Assembly (NCBI RefSeq): GCF_000829465.1
Contig: NZ_JXAL01000023.1
Span: 62,001-126,000 of the forward strand
Source: Cohnella kolymensis
GTDB taxonomy: Bacteria > Bacillota > Bacilli > Paenibacillales > Paenibacillaceae
DNA: 64,000 nt
Direction: 5' to 3'
Part shown: one piece after another, positions 47,734 to 56,754 of the stretch
How positions within the stretch are numbered: the stretch's first letter is position 1
Layout: every line of letters starts with the position of its first letter
Program-made: the position numbers and the translations under genes
The notes under the pieces: model-generated
Database searches by the model: none
What the model was told of the DNA's origin: nothing
Seen by the model: the letters and a program-made list of their open reading frames with translations, nothing else

Positions 47734-49134
47734 ATGAACATGGCAATAACATCGGCACCGACATCGCCTAGTGCGGCAACAGGCTCGACAGCGGGGATGG
47801 CGGCCGGAACGAATGCAGGCAGCGGCTTTGCAGGCTTATTGATTCAAGCCATCGGCGGCGGAGGCAGCAACGGGAACGTCGCAACAAGCTTGCCGCCGGG
47901 AATTGCGTTGATCGGATCGATCGGGCAATCGGGAGAACAAAAAGCAGATGGACAGCCCCAGGATGTTCTCGCTCTGTTGACCCAGCTTATGGAACAATTG
48001 CAGCAGTTGGAGCAAGCAGATACCGTTCCGCAAGAGATTCAGGATCAATTGGCGGCAATGCTTCATGCATTCCAAGGTATGCTGCAGCAGCTTGGACAAC
48101 CCATTGTGAACGTTACGGAGTCCGCCTCGTTGTCCTCCGGCTCGGCTTCAAGTCCTGCAGTGAATGCTCTTCAGCAAACATTGCAGCAATTGTCCAAGGC
48201 TTTGACCGACAAAAGCGAAGCCGCCGGCAAAGCCTATCCGCTTATCGGGCAATTGAAAGCCGCAGTGGACAGTCTTGTACAGAATTCTGTGAGTAACAAT
48301 ACGGTTCCCGTACCAGCTGCACCGCAACAGAAAGATGCTTCAGCATCAGCTGCGACAACCGCATTTGTCCTCCGGACAGTAGACACTGCAGCCGCTGAAG
48401 CTTCCAAGCAGACGGCGCCGGCCGTTGTCGCCGAAATCAATCGTCCCGTTTCTGCGCTCCGCGATCCGGTCTGGAAATCCAATATCATAGACGGAGCCGA
48501 GACAACCGTCACCGAGAGCAGCCAGACAGCCGCACCGACTGTCGTTACTTCCGGCGATACAGCGGGCGGTACAGCGTCCCATCCGGCGTGGACTTTCATG
48601 CAAACCGATTCACTGATCACAGGCGATTCCGTTCAAGGTAAATCCGGTTTGCCTGCCCAAGTTCCGGTTCAGCAGTTCGCGCAGCAGATGGAGAAATTTC
48701 TCGTCAAGCAGTTCGCCCTTACACAAGGCAACGGAACGACAGAAGCGAAGCTGACTTTGACGCCTGAGAATCTAGGGCAAGTGGATGTCCGGATTGTCAT
48801 GCAGAACGGGCACTTGACGGCTCATTTCATGACCGACAATGCGATGGCTCGCGATCTGCTGGAAAGTCAGATGTCGCATTTGAGAGCCGCATTGCATGGA
48901 CAAGGGCTTCAAGTCGAGCGGTTGGAAGTTGTACAGCAGCCATCCTCGTCGTCCAACATGTCGTTCTTGCAGCATGACGGGCGTCAGCCGGGATCCGGAA
49001 GCAACCGAAGCGGTGCAGGTGGAAGCGGCAAAAGCGGATCGTATGACGACACGGCTATTTTCGAAGCGGAGCTGGAGAGAACTTCGTCACTGAGAGAATT
49101 CGGTTACGGCAGCTCGCTGAATGTAACGGCTTAA
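47734..49134 (+). CDS. fliK: flagellar hook-length control protein FliK
   Basis: A 466-aa FliK, the secreted ruler that sets hook length and switches FlhB specificity. Low-complexity Ala/Ser/Gln/Thr-rich N-terminal and middle parts are followed by the conserved C-terminal domain (KLTLTPENLGQVDVRIVMQN, about residues 340-360, then ESQMSHLRAALHGQGLQVERL). AGGAGGTGA precedes the ATG at 47734. It is followed by flgD. Confidence 0.93.
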   Translation: MNMAITSAPTSPSAATGSTAGMAAGTNAGSGFAGLLIQAIGGGGSNGNVATSLPPGIALIGSIGQSGEQKADGQPQDVLALLTQLMEQLQQLEQADTVPQEIQDQLAAMLHAFQGMLQQLGQPIVNVTESASLSSGSASSPAVNALQQTLQQLSKALTDKSEAAGKAYPLIGQLKAAVDSLVQNSVSNNTVPVPAAPQQKDASASAATTAFVLRTVDTAAAEASKQTAPAVVAEINRPVSALRDPVWKSNIIDGAETTVTESSQTAAPTVVTSGDTAGGTASHPAWTFMQTDSLITGDSVQGKSGLPAQVPVQQFAQQMEKFLVKQFALTQGNGTTEAKLTLTPENLGQVDVRIVMQNGHLTAHFMTDNAMARDLLESQMSHLRAALHGQGLQVERLEVVQQPSSSSNMSFLQHDGRQPGSGSNRSGAGGSGKSGSYDDTAIFEAELERTSSLREFGYGSSLNVTA

Positions 49135-49156
49135 ACCGGTAAAGGAGGTGAAGTCT

Positions 49157-49627
49157 GTGCCGGACAATTCAAGCAGCACGCTCAATGTTTGGCCTTATTA
49201 CTCTGCGCATAACGTTCAAATGGCGGCAAGAAAACCGGTCAAGGATTTGGGCAAGGATCAATTTTTGCAGATTCTCGTGACGCAGCTGCGCAACCAGGAT
49301 CCGATGCAGCCTTTGCAAGACAAGGAGTTTATTGCCCAAATGGCGCAATTCTCATCCTTGGAACAAATGATGAACATGGGTAAGGAAATGCACGCGCTGC
49401 GCCAATCCGCAGGAATGGCAGCCGGGCTGATCGGCAAGGAAGTTTCGTGGACGGAGACGACCGAAGCCGGTGTGGTCGACCACAAGGGAACCGTTGATGC
49501 CATCTTATGGCGGGACGGCGTTCAATACTTGAAAGTCGGTTCAGCGGAATTGCGTGTCGACGAAATTACATCAATCTCAGAACCAAGCGGTAATGGGAGC
49601 GGAACGGAGGAGGCTGCCAGTGAGTGA
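49157..49627 (+). CDS. flgD: flagellar hook assembly protein FlgD
   Basis: A 156-aa short FlgD of the Bacillus type that caps the growing hook. It has LGKDQFLQILVTQLRNQDPM and QDKEFIAQMAQFSSLEQM, diagnostic of the N-terminal domain; the long C-terminal domain of E. coli FlgD is reduced. I chose the GTG at 49157 with GGAGG 9 bases upstream; the GTG at 49148 overlaps that site. It overlaps the next gene by 8 bases. Confidence 0.93.
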   Translation: MPDNSSSTLNVWPYYSAHNVQMAARKPVKDLGKDQFLQILVTQLRNQDPMQPLQDKEFIAQMAQFSSLEQMMNMGKEMHALRQSAGMAAGLIGKEVSWTETTEAGVVDHKGTVDAILWRDGVQYLKVGSAELRVDEITSISEPSGNGSGTEEAASE

Positions 49628-50008
49628 CCGTATACTCATCGGACAATTAGCGACGGGACGTACGGGACCGCTTCAAGGCACCAGCCGCAATGCGGACCGA
49701 AGCCGTACGGAAGACCGGGACAATGTTTCTTTCCAAGACATATTGAACCGGCAGCAGCTGAAGTTCAGCCATCACGCCGAACAGCGGCTGCAGCAAAGAG
49801 GTATTCAATTGATGCCGGACCAGTTGAACGCATATCGAATGCGGTCGATAAAGCGGCGTCCAAAGGCGCCAAGGATTCGCTCGTTTTATTCAAGGACATC
49901 GCTATGATCGTTAACGTTCCGAACCGTACTGTAGTCACTGCTATGGACGGCAATTCTATGAAAGAACACATTTTCACACAAATCGACAGCGCCGTCGTTG
50001 TCAGCTAG
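49620..50008 (+). CDS. TIGR02530-type flagellar operon protein, frame broken once
   Basis: A small flagellar-operon protein of the type found between flgD and flgE in Bacilli and Clostridia. NVSFQDILNRQQLKFSHHAE and RLQQRGIQL are typical. As given, the frame shifts near 49831 and ends early; adding one base there restores ISNAVDKAASKGAKDSLVLF and MIVNVPNRTVVTAMDG and gives about 129 aa, the normal length for the family. The GTG start at 49620 overlaps flgD, with GGAGGAGG upstream. Its molecular role is not well defined. Confidence 0.8.
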
Positions 50009-50103
50009 CAAGCAGATTCAGGGCTGGTCCTGCCAAAGGAAGCCCTCGGCCGCGGACCGAATGAAGCGGCCAAATTTCAATCATTCCGGGAGGTAGGCAA
50101 TTC

Positions 50104-50922
50104 ATGTTACGTTCTATGTATTCAGGCGTGTCCGGTATGCGCGGCTTCCAAGCGAAGCTCGACGTGATCGGCAACAATATCGCCAATGTCAATACTGTCG
50201 GCTTTAAAGCCGGACGCGTTATGTTCAAGGATATTCTGAGTCAATCCATGTCGGGGGTCACTGCACCGGTTGCCGGAACTTCAGGCGGCGTCAATGCCAA
50301 ACAAGTCGGTCTCGGGGTCACAGTTGCCTCGATCGACACGATCCACACGCCGGGAAGTGCGATGACGACCAACGTCGTCACGGACTTAAGAATCGACGGC
50401 GACGGATTCTTCGTTGTGAGCCCGAATGGAACTCAGCAATTTTTAACGCGTGCCGGGAATTTCACGCTGGATTCCAACCGCCAGCTCGTTAACGCAGACG
50501 GAATGTTCGTAATGGCTGCTGACGATGGGGGTCCTATTACATTGGATGAGGCTGTTACTGCATTCTCCATAGGTCAAGACGGAACGGTAATGGCGATCGA
50601 TCAAAGCGGGAATGCCACTGCTACGGAGTTCAAGATCGGCGTGGCTAAAGTCGTTAACCCGGGCGGTCTGGAAAAGGTGGGGGGCAATCTGTATCGGATG
50701 ACTCCGAACGCCAACCCGGACAGCGCACTGACAGTGGGATCCGCCGCTGATCCGGACACCGGAACAGGCAGCATCATCTCCGGTCAGCTGGAAATGTCCA
50801 ACGTCGATCTGACGAACGAGTTCACGGAAATGATCGTCGCGCAGCGCGGATTCCAAGCGAACTCGAGGATCATCACCACTTCGGATGATATTCTGCAAGA
50901 AGTCGTTAACCTGAAGCGATAA
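50104..50922 (+). CDS. flgE: flagellar hook protein FlgE (short Bacillus type)
   Basis: A 272-aa hook/rod-family protein with the start MLRSMYSGVSGMRGFQAKLD, the NNIANVNTVGFK motif, LTRAGNFTLDSNRQLVN, and the C-terminal EFTEMIVAQRGFQANSRIIT. In B. subtilis the gene at this place (formerly called flgG) encodes the hook protein FlgE. Size alone does not separate it from FlgG, but the neighbours flgD and swrD support hook. A GGGAGG site lies before the ATG. Confidence 0.88.
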   Translation: MLRSMYSGVSGMRGFQAKLDVIGNNIANVNTVGFKAGRVMFKDILSQSMSGVTAPVAGTSGGVNAKQVGLGVTVASIDTIHTPGSAMTTNVVTDLRIDGDGFFVVSPNGTQQFLTRAGNFTLDSNRQLVNADGMFVMAADDGGPITLDEAVTAFSIGQDGTVMAIDQSGNATATEFKIGVAKVVNPGGLEKVGGNLYRMTPNANPDSALTVGSAADPDTGTGSIISGQLEMSNVDLTNEFTEMIVAQRGFQANSRIITTSDDILQEVVNLKR

Positions 50923-50980
50923 TTGACCTTCTGACCGGGGGAGAAGAATTCTCCCCCGGCAGTTATGGAGGAGCCTGGCT

Positions 50981-51214
50981 ATGATACTTGTCACGCGCCT
51001 GAATGGAACTCAATTTCATGTGAACGCGCTGTTGATCGAAACGGTGGAACAAACACCGGATACGCTAATTACGCTTACGACGGGAAAGAAATACATCGTT
51101 ACCGAAAATTCTTCGGATGTGATCCGGTCCATCCGGCATTACATTCGCAGTGTCGGTGTCCTTGCGGCCGTAGCCGGCCACTCGGACGCAAAATCGGAGG
51201 GAGCTTCTTCATGA
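50981..51214 (+). CDS. swrD: flagellar motor power protein SwrD (FlbD)
   Basis: A 77-aa FlbD/SwrD family protein with the conserved ILVTRLNGTQFHVNALLIE and TGKKYIVTEN. In B. subtilis SwrD increases flagellar power for swarming (established). It overlaps fliL by four bases (ATGA). GGAGG lies upstream. Confidence 0.93.
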   Translation: MILVTRLNGTQFHVNALLIETVEQTPDTLITLTTGKKYIVTENSSDVIRSIRHYIRSVGVLAAVAGHSDAKSEGASS

Positions 51215-51693
51215 AAAAATTGTTGCCGTGGCTCGTTTCGCTCTTATTGGCGATTACACTTATTGTCATTGTCGGCATCTACTTCTGGTCTACTTTGTTC
51301 GGGGAATCAAAAGCGTTAAGTCCTGAAGAGCAGGCTAAAGCAAGTGTCGAACAAGTAGAAGCCGAGCCGAAAACTGCGGATGAGATGGTCGAAATCACAT
51401 CGGAATTGACTGATATCAGAACGAATCTTGCAGATACCGACTATGTCGTGCAAATCAGCCTGTCTTTCCAGCTGGACGACAAGAAGACGAAAGAAGAGTT
51501 CGACAAGATCAAAGATTTCGAGGTCAAACCGATTATCAATCGCGCGTTGTGGGTGTTGAATCCGGAGGATATGAAGGGGACCAAAGGTAAAGACCAATTG
51601 ACGGCAGGGCTGATCAATGCGATTAACGCCATGCTGCCGGAAGGAAAGCTGACCAAGGTTGAAATCACGGATTTCATCATGACGCCGATTTAA
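51211..51693 (+). CDS. fliL: flagellar basal-body-associated protein FliL
   Basis: A 160-aa single-pass membrane protein. The N-terminal helix (WLVSLLLAITLIVIVGIYFW, about residues 7-26) is followed by an extracytoplasmic domain (YVVQISLSFQLDDKKTKEEF). FliL rings surround the stator and help torque in several bacteria. GGAGG precedes the ATG at 51211; the frame runs upstream through swrD but has no start there that fits. Confidence 0.94.
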   Translation: MKKLLPWLVSLLLAITLIVIVGIYFWSTLFGESKALSPEEQAKASVEQVEAEPKTADEMVEITSELTDIRTNLADTDYVVQISLSFQLDDKKTKEEFDKIKDFEVKPIINRALWVLNPEDMKGTKGKDQLTAGLINAINAMLPEGKLTKVEITDFIMTPI

Positions 51694-51732
51694 TGGTATA
51701 GCAAGAGCCTTCGCCTGAAAGGGGTGAGAGTT

Positions 51733-52734
51733 TTGGTAGACGTTCTTTCACAGAATGAGATTGATGCGTTGCTAGCCGCGTTATCGTCCGGTGAAATGGA
51801 TGCGGAAGAGCTTAAAAAAGAGGAAGTTCAGAAGAAGATCCGGTCTTATGATTTCAAACGGGCCGTTCGCTTTTCCAAGGATCACATCCGCAGTTTGACC
51901 CGGGTACACGAGAATTTTGCCCGGTTTTTGACAACGTACTTCTCTGCTCAGCTGCGGACGTTCGTACAGATCAGCGTCGTACAGGTGGAACAGCTGCCAT
52001 ACGACGAATTCATCCGCTCCATCCCGAAGATGACGATACTGAACATCTTTGAGGCGGAACCACTCGAAGGACGCATGGTGTTAGAGGTGCATCCCAACGT
52101 CGCTTTTGCGATGCTGGACCGGCTGCTTGGCGGCGCGGGCTCCGCTCCGTCGAAGATCGGCAGCTTGACGGAAATCGAAACGATCATCATGGAGAAAATT
52201 TTCAGCCGCGCGCTGGAGAGTTTACAGGAAGCATGGAAGACTGTGATCGACCTGCATCCGAGACTTGAAGCGCTGGAAACGAATCCGCAATTCATGCAGA
52301 TCGTTTCGCCCAATGAAACGATCGCGCTCATTTCGTTAAGCACCAAAATCGGGGATACGACGGGGATGATCAATCTTTGCATTCCGCACGTCGTCATCGA
52401 ACCGATCATGCCGCGATTGTCTGTGCATCACTGGTTCGTGTCGCAGAAGAAAACCCGTGCTCCGGAAGAAGTTGAAATGCTCGAACAAAGAGTGAGCAAA
52501 GCCAGATTGCCGGTCATCGCCGAACTAGGTTACTCTCACATATCCGTTCAAGAGTTTCTGAACCTTGCAGTCGGTGATGTGATCGCATTACATAAACATA
52601 CGGATGACGGGTTGGAGGTAAAGGTCGGGGATAAGGTGAAGTTTGTTGCCGTCCCAGGCACGGTACGCGATAAGATGGCGATTCAAATTCATGAAATCGT
52701 CAGCGAAGGGGTGGAAGAAAGCGATGACGAGTAA
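51733..52734 (+). CDS. fliM: flagellar motor switch protein FliM
   Basis: A 333-aa C-ring protein. The N-terminal CheY-binding segment (VDVLSQNEIDALLAALSSGEM), the CheC-like middle domain and the C-terminal SpoA domain (FLNLAVGDVIALHKHTDDGL, about 270-290) are present. The TTG at 51733 follows GGGGTGAG. It overlaps fliY by 11 bases. Confidence 0.95.
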   Translation: MVDVLSQNEIDALLAALSSGEMDAEELKKEEVQKKIRSYDFKRAVRFSKDHIRSLTRVHENFARFLTTYFSAQLRTFVQISVVQVEQLPYDEFIRSIPKMTILNIFEAEPLEGRMVLEVHPNVAFAMLDRLLGGAGSAPSKIGSLTEIETIIMEKIFSRALESLQEAWKTVIDLHPRLEALETNPQFMQIVSPNETIALISLSTKIGDTTGMINLCIPHVVIEPIMPRLSVHHWFVSQKKTRAPEEVEMLEQRVSKARLPVIAELGYSHISVQEFLNLAVGDVIALHKHTDDGLEVKVGDKVKFVAVPGTVRDKMAIQIHEIVSEGVEESDDE

Positions 52735-53941
52735 AGATTATTTGTCGCAGGAAGAGATCGACGCCCTGCTCCGGCAGTCTTCCGGGGCGGATGAAACGCC
52801 GGCCGACAGCGGCGGCAAGGCCGCGCCGGATTTGGAAGATTTGCTGACCCCGATGGAACAGGACGCGCTAGGCGAGATCGGCAACATTATATTCGGAAGC
52901 GCCGCTACCGCCCTGTCAACGCTGTTGGGTAAAAAAGTGGACATTACGACACCCGCCGTATCCGCCATTCATAGAGAGCAATTTGAAGAAGAGTTTCCTA
53001 AACCTCATGTGGCGGTGCACGTCCGTTATGTGGAAGGTTTCGAGGGGATCAACTCTCTAGTAATCAAAGCCCATGACGCCCAAGTCATCGCCGATCTGAT
53101 GCTTGGCGGCGCAGGAGATGTAACCGAAGAGCAGGAGTTGACCGAAATTCATATCAGCGCCGTGCAAGAGGCGATGAACCAAATGATGGGCTCGGCCGCC
53201 ACTTCGATGTCTACCATTTTTAATCGCATGGTGAACATATCGCCGCCCGGCATCGATATCCTGGATATTCCGAACAATTCGGGCATCAGCAACATGCCTC
53301 AAGAGGAAGTGTTCATCAAGACGTCGTTCCGCCTTAAAATCGGGGAACTCATCGATTCTTCCATCATGCAGCTGATTACGGTTCCTTTTGCCAAAGATCT
53401 TGTAAGCTCGCTAATCGGCAGCATCTCCGATGAGCCGGCCCCGCAGCAAGCGATACCGGAAATTCCCCTACAAGCCGCTCCCCAGCAAGCTGTTCCTGAG
53501 GCTCCGGTACCGCCGGCGCCGCCTCAGCAGCAAACGCCGCCGCCGGTTTCCGCTCCGCTTGCCCAAAGTGCGGCCATGGCGATCGGTCCACAGACATTGG
53601 GGGCTCCTGCCACCCGGAATGTGAGCGTGAATCCGGTACAATTCGCGAATTTACAAGGCGCGGCATTCGGCCAGACCGACGAGACCAATCTAGGTCTCCT
53701 GCTGGACATTCCGCTTAAGGTAACGGTGGAGCTTGGCCGGACCAAAAAGCAGATCAAAGAGATTCTGGAAATGTCCCAAGGCTCGATCATCGAGTTGGAC
53801 AAGCTGGCCGGTGAGCCTGTCGATATTCTCGTAAACAACAAGCTGATCGCAAAAGGCGAGGTCGTCGTCATTGATGAAAACTTCGGTGTGCGTGTAACGG
53901 ATATCGTCAGCCAGTGGGACCGGGTCCAAAAAATTCAATAA
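52724..53941 (+). CDS. fliY: flagellar motor switch phosphatase FliY
   Basis: A 405-aa FliY, the Gram-positive form of FliN fused to a CheC-type CheY-P phosphatase. The N-terminus (DYLSQEEIDALLRQ) mimics the FliM CheY-binding peptide; two CheC repeats follow (GEIGNIIFGSAATALSTLL about 45-65, and VQEAMNQMMGSAATSMSTIF about 145-165); a Pro/Gln-rich linker (about 235-300) leads to the SpoA/FliN domain (LDIPLKVTVELGRTKKQIKE). The ATG at 52724 lies inside the fliM end. Confidence 0.95.
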   Translation: MTSKDYLSQEEIDALLRQSSGADETPADSGGKAAPDLEDLLTPMEQDALGEIGNIIFGSAATALSTLLGKKVDITTPAVSAIHREQFEEEFPKPHVAVHVRYVEGFEGINSLVIKAHDAQVIADLMLGGAGDVTEEQELTEIHISAVQEAMNQMMGSAATSMSTIFNRMVNISPPGIDILDIPNNSGISNMPQEEVFIKTSFRLKIGELIDSSIMQLITVPFAKDLVSSLIGSISDEPAPQQAIPEIPLQAAPQQAVPEAPVPPAPPQQQTPPPVSAPLAQSAAMAIGPQTLGAPATRNVSVNPVQFANLQGAAFGQTDETNLGLLLDIPLKVTVELGRTKKQIKEILEMSQGSIIELDKLAGEPVDILVNNKLIAKGEVVVIDENFGVRVTDIVSQWDRVQKIQ

Positions 53942-53962
53942 GCTCATCGGGAGGAAATGGAA

Positions 53963-54325
53963 ATGGCAAACCGCATTCTGATCGTAGACGACGCTGCGTT
54001 CATGCGCATGATGATCCGTGACATTTTGACGAAAAACGGATTCGAGGTCGTTGGGGAAGCGCAGGACGGCGCACAAGCGATCGAAAAATACAAGGAACTG
54101 AGTCCCGATCTGATCACGATGGATATCACAATGCCGGAAATGGACGGCATTACGGCACTGAAGGAAATCCGCAAGCTGGACACCAATGTAAAAGTGATTA
54201 TGTGCTCCGCTATGGGCCAGCAAGCGATGGTGATCGACGCCATTCAGGCGGGAGCCAAAGATTTCATCGTCAAGCCTTTCCAAGCTGACCGCGTCATTGA
54301 AGCCATCAAGAAAACATTGAGTTAA
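53963..54325 (+). CDS. cheY: chemotaxis response regulator CheY
   Basis: A 120-aa single-domain receiver with the acidic pocket Asp9-Asp10, the phosphorylation site Asp54 in ITMDITMPEMDG, the Ser in MCSAMGQQ and the Lys in IVKPF. CheY-P binds FliM and is dephosphorylated by FliY encoded just upstream. I chose the ATG at 53963, 8 bases after GGGAGG; the ATG at 53957 is too close to it. Confidence 0.97.
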   Translation: MANRILIVDDAAFMRMMIRDILTKNGFEVVGEAQDGAQAIEKYKELSPDLITMDITMPEMDGITALKEIRKLDTNVKVIMCSAMGQQAMVIDAIQAGAKDFIVKPFQADRVIEAIKKTLS

Positions 54326-54345
54326 GTCAGGAGCGTTGAACATTC

Positions 54346-54888
54346 ATGCGCACTTTTGGATACACGGAAAAACCGTATCCGGCGTCGGGAGGTTCGGCTT
54401 GGGATCTCATCTGGGTGTTATTCGTTCTCGGTCTCATCGTGGCGCTGATCGTTCTGCTGCTCCGGTTTATCTCCAAGCGCAACCGCGGCTGGTGGATGAA
54501 TCGATCGCTTCGTTCTTTGGGAGGACTTACTCTCGGCACGAACAAATCGATGCAGATTGTCGAATGGAACGGACGGATCTATGTGTTAGGAGTCGGAGAG
54601 AACGTCAGCTTGATTGAGTCCATCACGGAACCCGAAATGGTTGCCGCGTTGCTGGCCGAACATGATACGGCAGCTGCTAACACGGCACCCGCATTGCCCG
54701 CATGGCTTCGCAAGTGGAGCGTGCGAAGCAATCCGCAGACGGAACCGGGCAGCCATCAGGAATCCGGCAAACACCCGAGCTTTGAACAAACATTGGAAAA
54801 TCGTCTTCGCCAGCTTTCCGAGAGAAGGCAGCGCATGGAGCAATTGCTCGACGAAAGCCGTTCCGAAGACGGGACGGACAAGCAATGA
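54346..54888 (+). CDS. fliO: flagellar biosynthetic protein FliO (FliZ in Bacillus)
   Basis: A 180-aa membrane protein. A transmembrane helix (DLIWVLFVLGLIVALIVLLL, about 20-39) is followed by the FliO domain (SLGGLTLGTNKSMQIVEWNG and VLGVGENVSLIE). It assists assembly of the FliP ring of the export gate. The stretch after residue 125 is polar and poorly conserved. Its end overlaps fliP by four bases. Confidence 0.9.
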   Translation: MRTFGYTEKPYPASGGSAWDLIWVLFVLGLIVALIVLLLRFISKRNRGWWMNRSLRSLGGLTLGTNKSMQIVEWNGRIYVLGVGENVSLIESITEPEMVAALLAEHDTAAANTAPALPAWLRKWSVRSNPQTEPGSHQESGKHPSFEQTLENRLRQLSERRQRMEQLLDESRSEDGTDKQ

Positions 54889-55631
54889 GAAAAAAACTGC
54901 TTTATAGTTTCGTGGCGCTGCAAGCCTTGATTTTCGGACTTCAGTCATCGGTCTATGCCGATCCGATTATCGAGTTAAAAATGGGCGACGGGTCGGAACC
55001 GGTAGGCGCATCCGCACTGTCGTTAATGCTGCTCATAACCATATTGAGCCTGGCTCCTGCAATCGTTGTTCTGATGACCAGCTTTACCCGGATCGTCATC
55101 GTGCTCGGCTTCGTGCGAACGTCGCTCGGCACACAGCAGATGCCGCCCAATCAGGTGCTGATCGGTCTTGCGTTGTTCATGACGATGTTCGTGATGGCCC
55201 CTACGATCTCACAGGTGAATGAAACGGCGCTGCAGCCTTACCTGGCGGGTCAAATGACACAAACCGAAGCTTTGCAGAAGGCTTCCGTCCCGATGAAAGA
55301 ATTTATGTTCAAACATACGCGTGAAAAAGATCTGCTCTTGTTCTTGAATTATACGAAGACCGCCAAACCGGCCACATATCAAGACATTCCGATTACGGTA
55401 ATGGTTCCGGCGTACGCGATCAGCGAGCTAAAAACGGCGTTTCAAATGGGCTTTATGATCTTCATTCCTTTTCTGGTAATCGATATGGTTGTTGCCAGCA
55501 CTCTGATGGCGATGGGGATGATGATGCTTCCACCCGTAATGATCTCGCTCCCGTTCAAGATTTTGCTCTTTGTGCTGGTCGACGGTTGGTATCTTGTTGT
55601 GAAGTCGCTGTTGACCAGCTTCTCATCTTGA
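54885..55631 (+). CDS. fliP: flagellar export gate protein FliP
   Basis: A 248-aa export-gate core protein, which forms the FliP5-FliQ4-FliR1 channel. It has a predicted signal peptide at the start (LYSFVALQALIFGLQSSVYA), LAPAIVVLMTSFTRIVIVL, GTQQMPPNQVLIGLALF and the C-terminal VIDMVVASTLMAMGMMMLPP. The start is coupled to fliO. Confidence 0.96.
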   Translation: MRKKLLYSFVALQALIFGLQSSVYADPIIELKMGDGSEPVGASALSLMLLITILSLAPAIVVLMTSFTRIVIVLGFVRTSLGTQQMPPNQVLIGLALFMTMFVMAPTISQVNETALQPYLAGQMTQTEALQKASVPMKEFMFKHTREKDLLLFLNYTKTAKPATYQDIPITVMVPAYAISELKTAFQMGFMIFIPFLVIDMVVASTLMAMGMMMLPPVMISLPFKILLFVLVDGWYLVVKSLLTSFSS

Positions 55632-55663
55632 GCATTGGCAGCCGGAGTTTGGGGAGGTAACAG

Positions 55664-55933
55664 ATGAGTTCCGAATTTGTCATCGGATTGGCCGGACAAG
55701 CCTTGTACACGACGCTAAAAGTGAGTGCCCCGATGCTCGGTGTCGGTCTGATCGTCGGTTTGATCGTCAGTATTTTTCAAGCGACGACACAGATTCAGGA
55801 GCAGACGCTCGCATTCGTACCAAAAATCATCGCCGTATTCCTAGCTGTGCTGATCTTCGGACCATGGATCCTCAATATTATGGTGGATTTCACAAGTCAG
55901 CTGTTAGGAAATTTGGCGAGTTACATTGGATGA
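55664..55933 (+). CDS. fliQ: flagellar export gate protein FliQ
   Basis: An 89-aa protein with two transmembrane helices (SAPMLGVGLIVGLIVSIFQA and KIIAVFLAVLIFGPWILNIM) and the conserved IFQATTQIQEQTL between them. It is part of the helical export channel. fliR follows after 6 bases. Confidence 0.96.
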   Translation: MSSEFVIGLAGQALYTTLKVSAPMLGVGLIVGLIVSIFQATTQIQEQTLAFVPKIIAVFLAVLIFGPWILNIMVDFTSQLLGNLASYIG

Positions 55934-55939
55934 CGCCGG

Positions 55940-56725
55940 ATGGAATTGATTATGCAGGTGTTTCCTGCCTTTCTGCTTGTTTTTTGTCGAATTACCGCGT
56001 TTTTTGTAGCGGCGCCTTTCTTCTCTACAAGAACGATTCCAAGAACGGTTAAGGTCGGGCTGGCGTTTTTCGTATCGTTGATTGTGTTTCTGACGGTTGG
56101 ATTCGATACGAAAGTGACGGCAGACGCCACGTATATCCTGGCCATTTTCCGCGAGATCCTGGCCGGCTTGCTCATCGGTTATGTCGCTTATCTGTTTTTT
56201 ACGGTCGTGCAGACAGCCGGGGCGTTAATGGACATGCAAATGGGCTTCGGGATCGCCAATATCGTAGACCCGCTTACCGGAGTTTCGGCACCCATGCTGG
56301 GCAACTTGAAGTATATGCTGATGATCCTCGTTTTTCTTTCGTTGAACGGCCATCATTATTTACTCGCAGCAATTATGGACAGCTACAAATGGCTGCCGCT
56401 GGATAACAATCTGTTTCAACTGTATTACGAAGGCAATGTTACCGAATTTTTGGCAAGGACGTTCGCGGACACCTTTCTGCTTTCGCTTCAGATCTCGGCG
56501 CCGATCGTGGTTGCGATGTTCCTGACGGATATCGGATTGGCCGTGCTCGCCCGCACCGCTCCGCAATATAACGTATTCGTAATCGGCGTCCCGCTCAAAA
56601 TCCTGGTCGGCTTGGCGATGCTCGTCCTGCTTCTGCCCGGATTCGGCGTCTTGTTTCAGATGTTGTTCGACAATATGTTCCGCGCGCTTGAGAAGTTGTT
56701 TGTGATATTCAAGTCATCCTCTTAA
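55940..56725 (+). CDS. fliR: flagellar export gate protein FliR
   Basis: A 261-aa multi-pass protein completing the export channel. RITAFFVAAPFFSTRTIPRT in the N-terminal part, YVAYLFFTVVQTAGALMDMQ in the middle, and the C-terminal PQYNVFVIGVPLKILVGLAM are typical. The next gene is flhB, which binds the closed end of this gate. Confidence 0.95.
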   Translation: MELIMQVFPAFLLVFCRITAFFVAAPFFSTRTIPRTVKVGLAFFVSLIVFLTVGFDTKVTADATYILAIFREILAGLLIGYVAYLFFTVVQTAGALMDMQMGFGIANIVDPLTGVSAPMLGNLKYMLMILVFLSLNGHHYLLAAIMDSYKWLPLDNNLFQLYYEGNVTEFLARTFADTFLLSLQISAPIVVAMFLTDIGLAVLARTAPQYNVFVIGVPLKILVGLAMLVLLLPGFGVLFQMLFDNMFRALEKLFVIFKSSS

Positions 56726-56754
56726 GCCGGGATTGAAATAGAGGAGGTGGTGTG

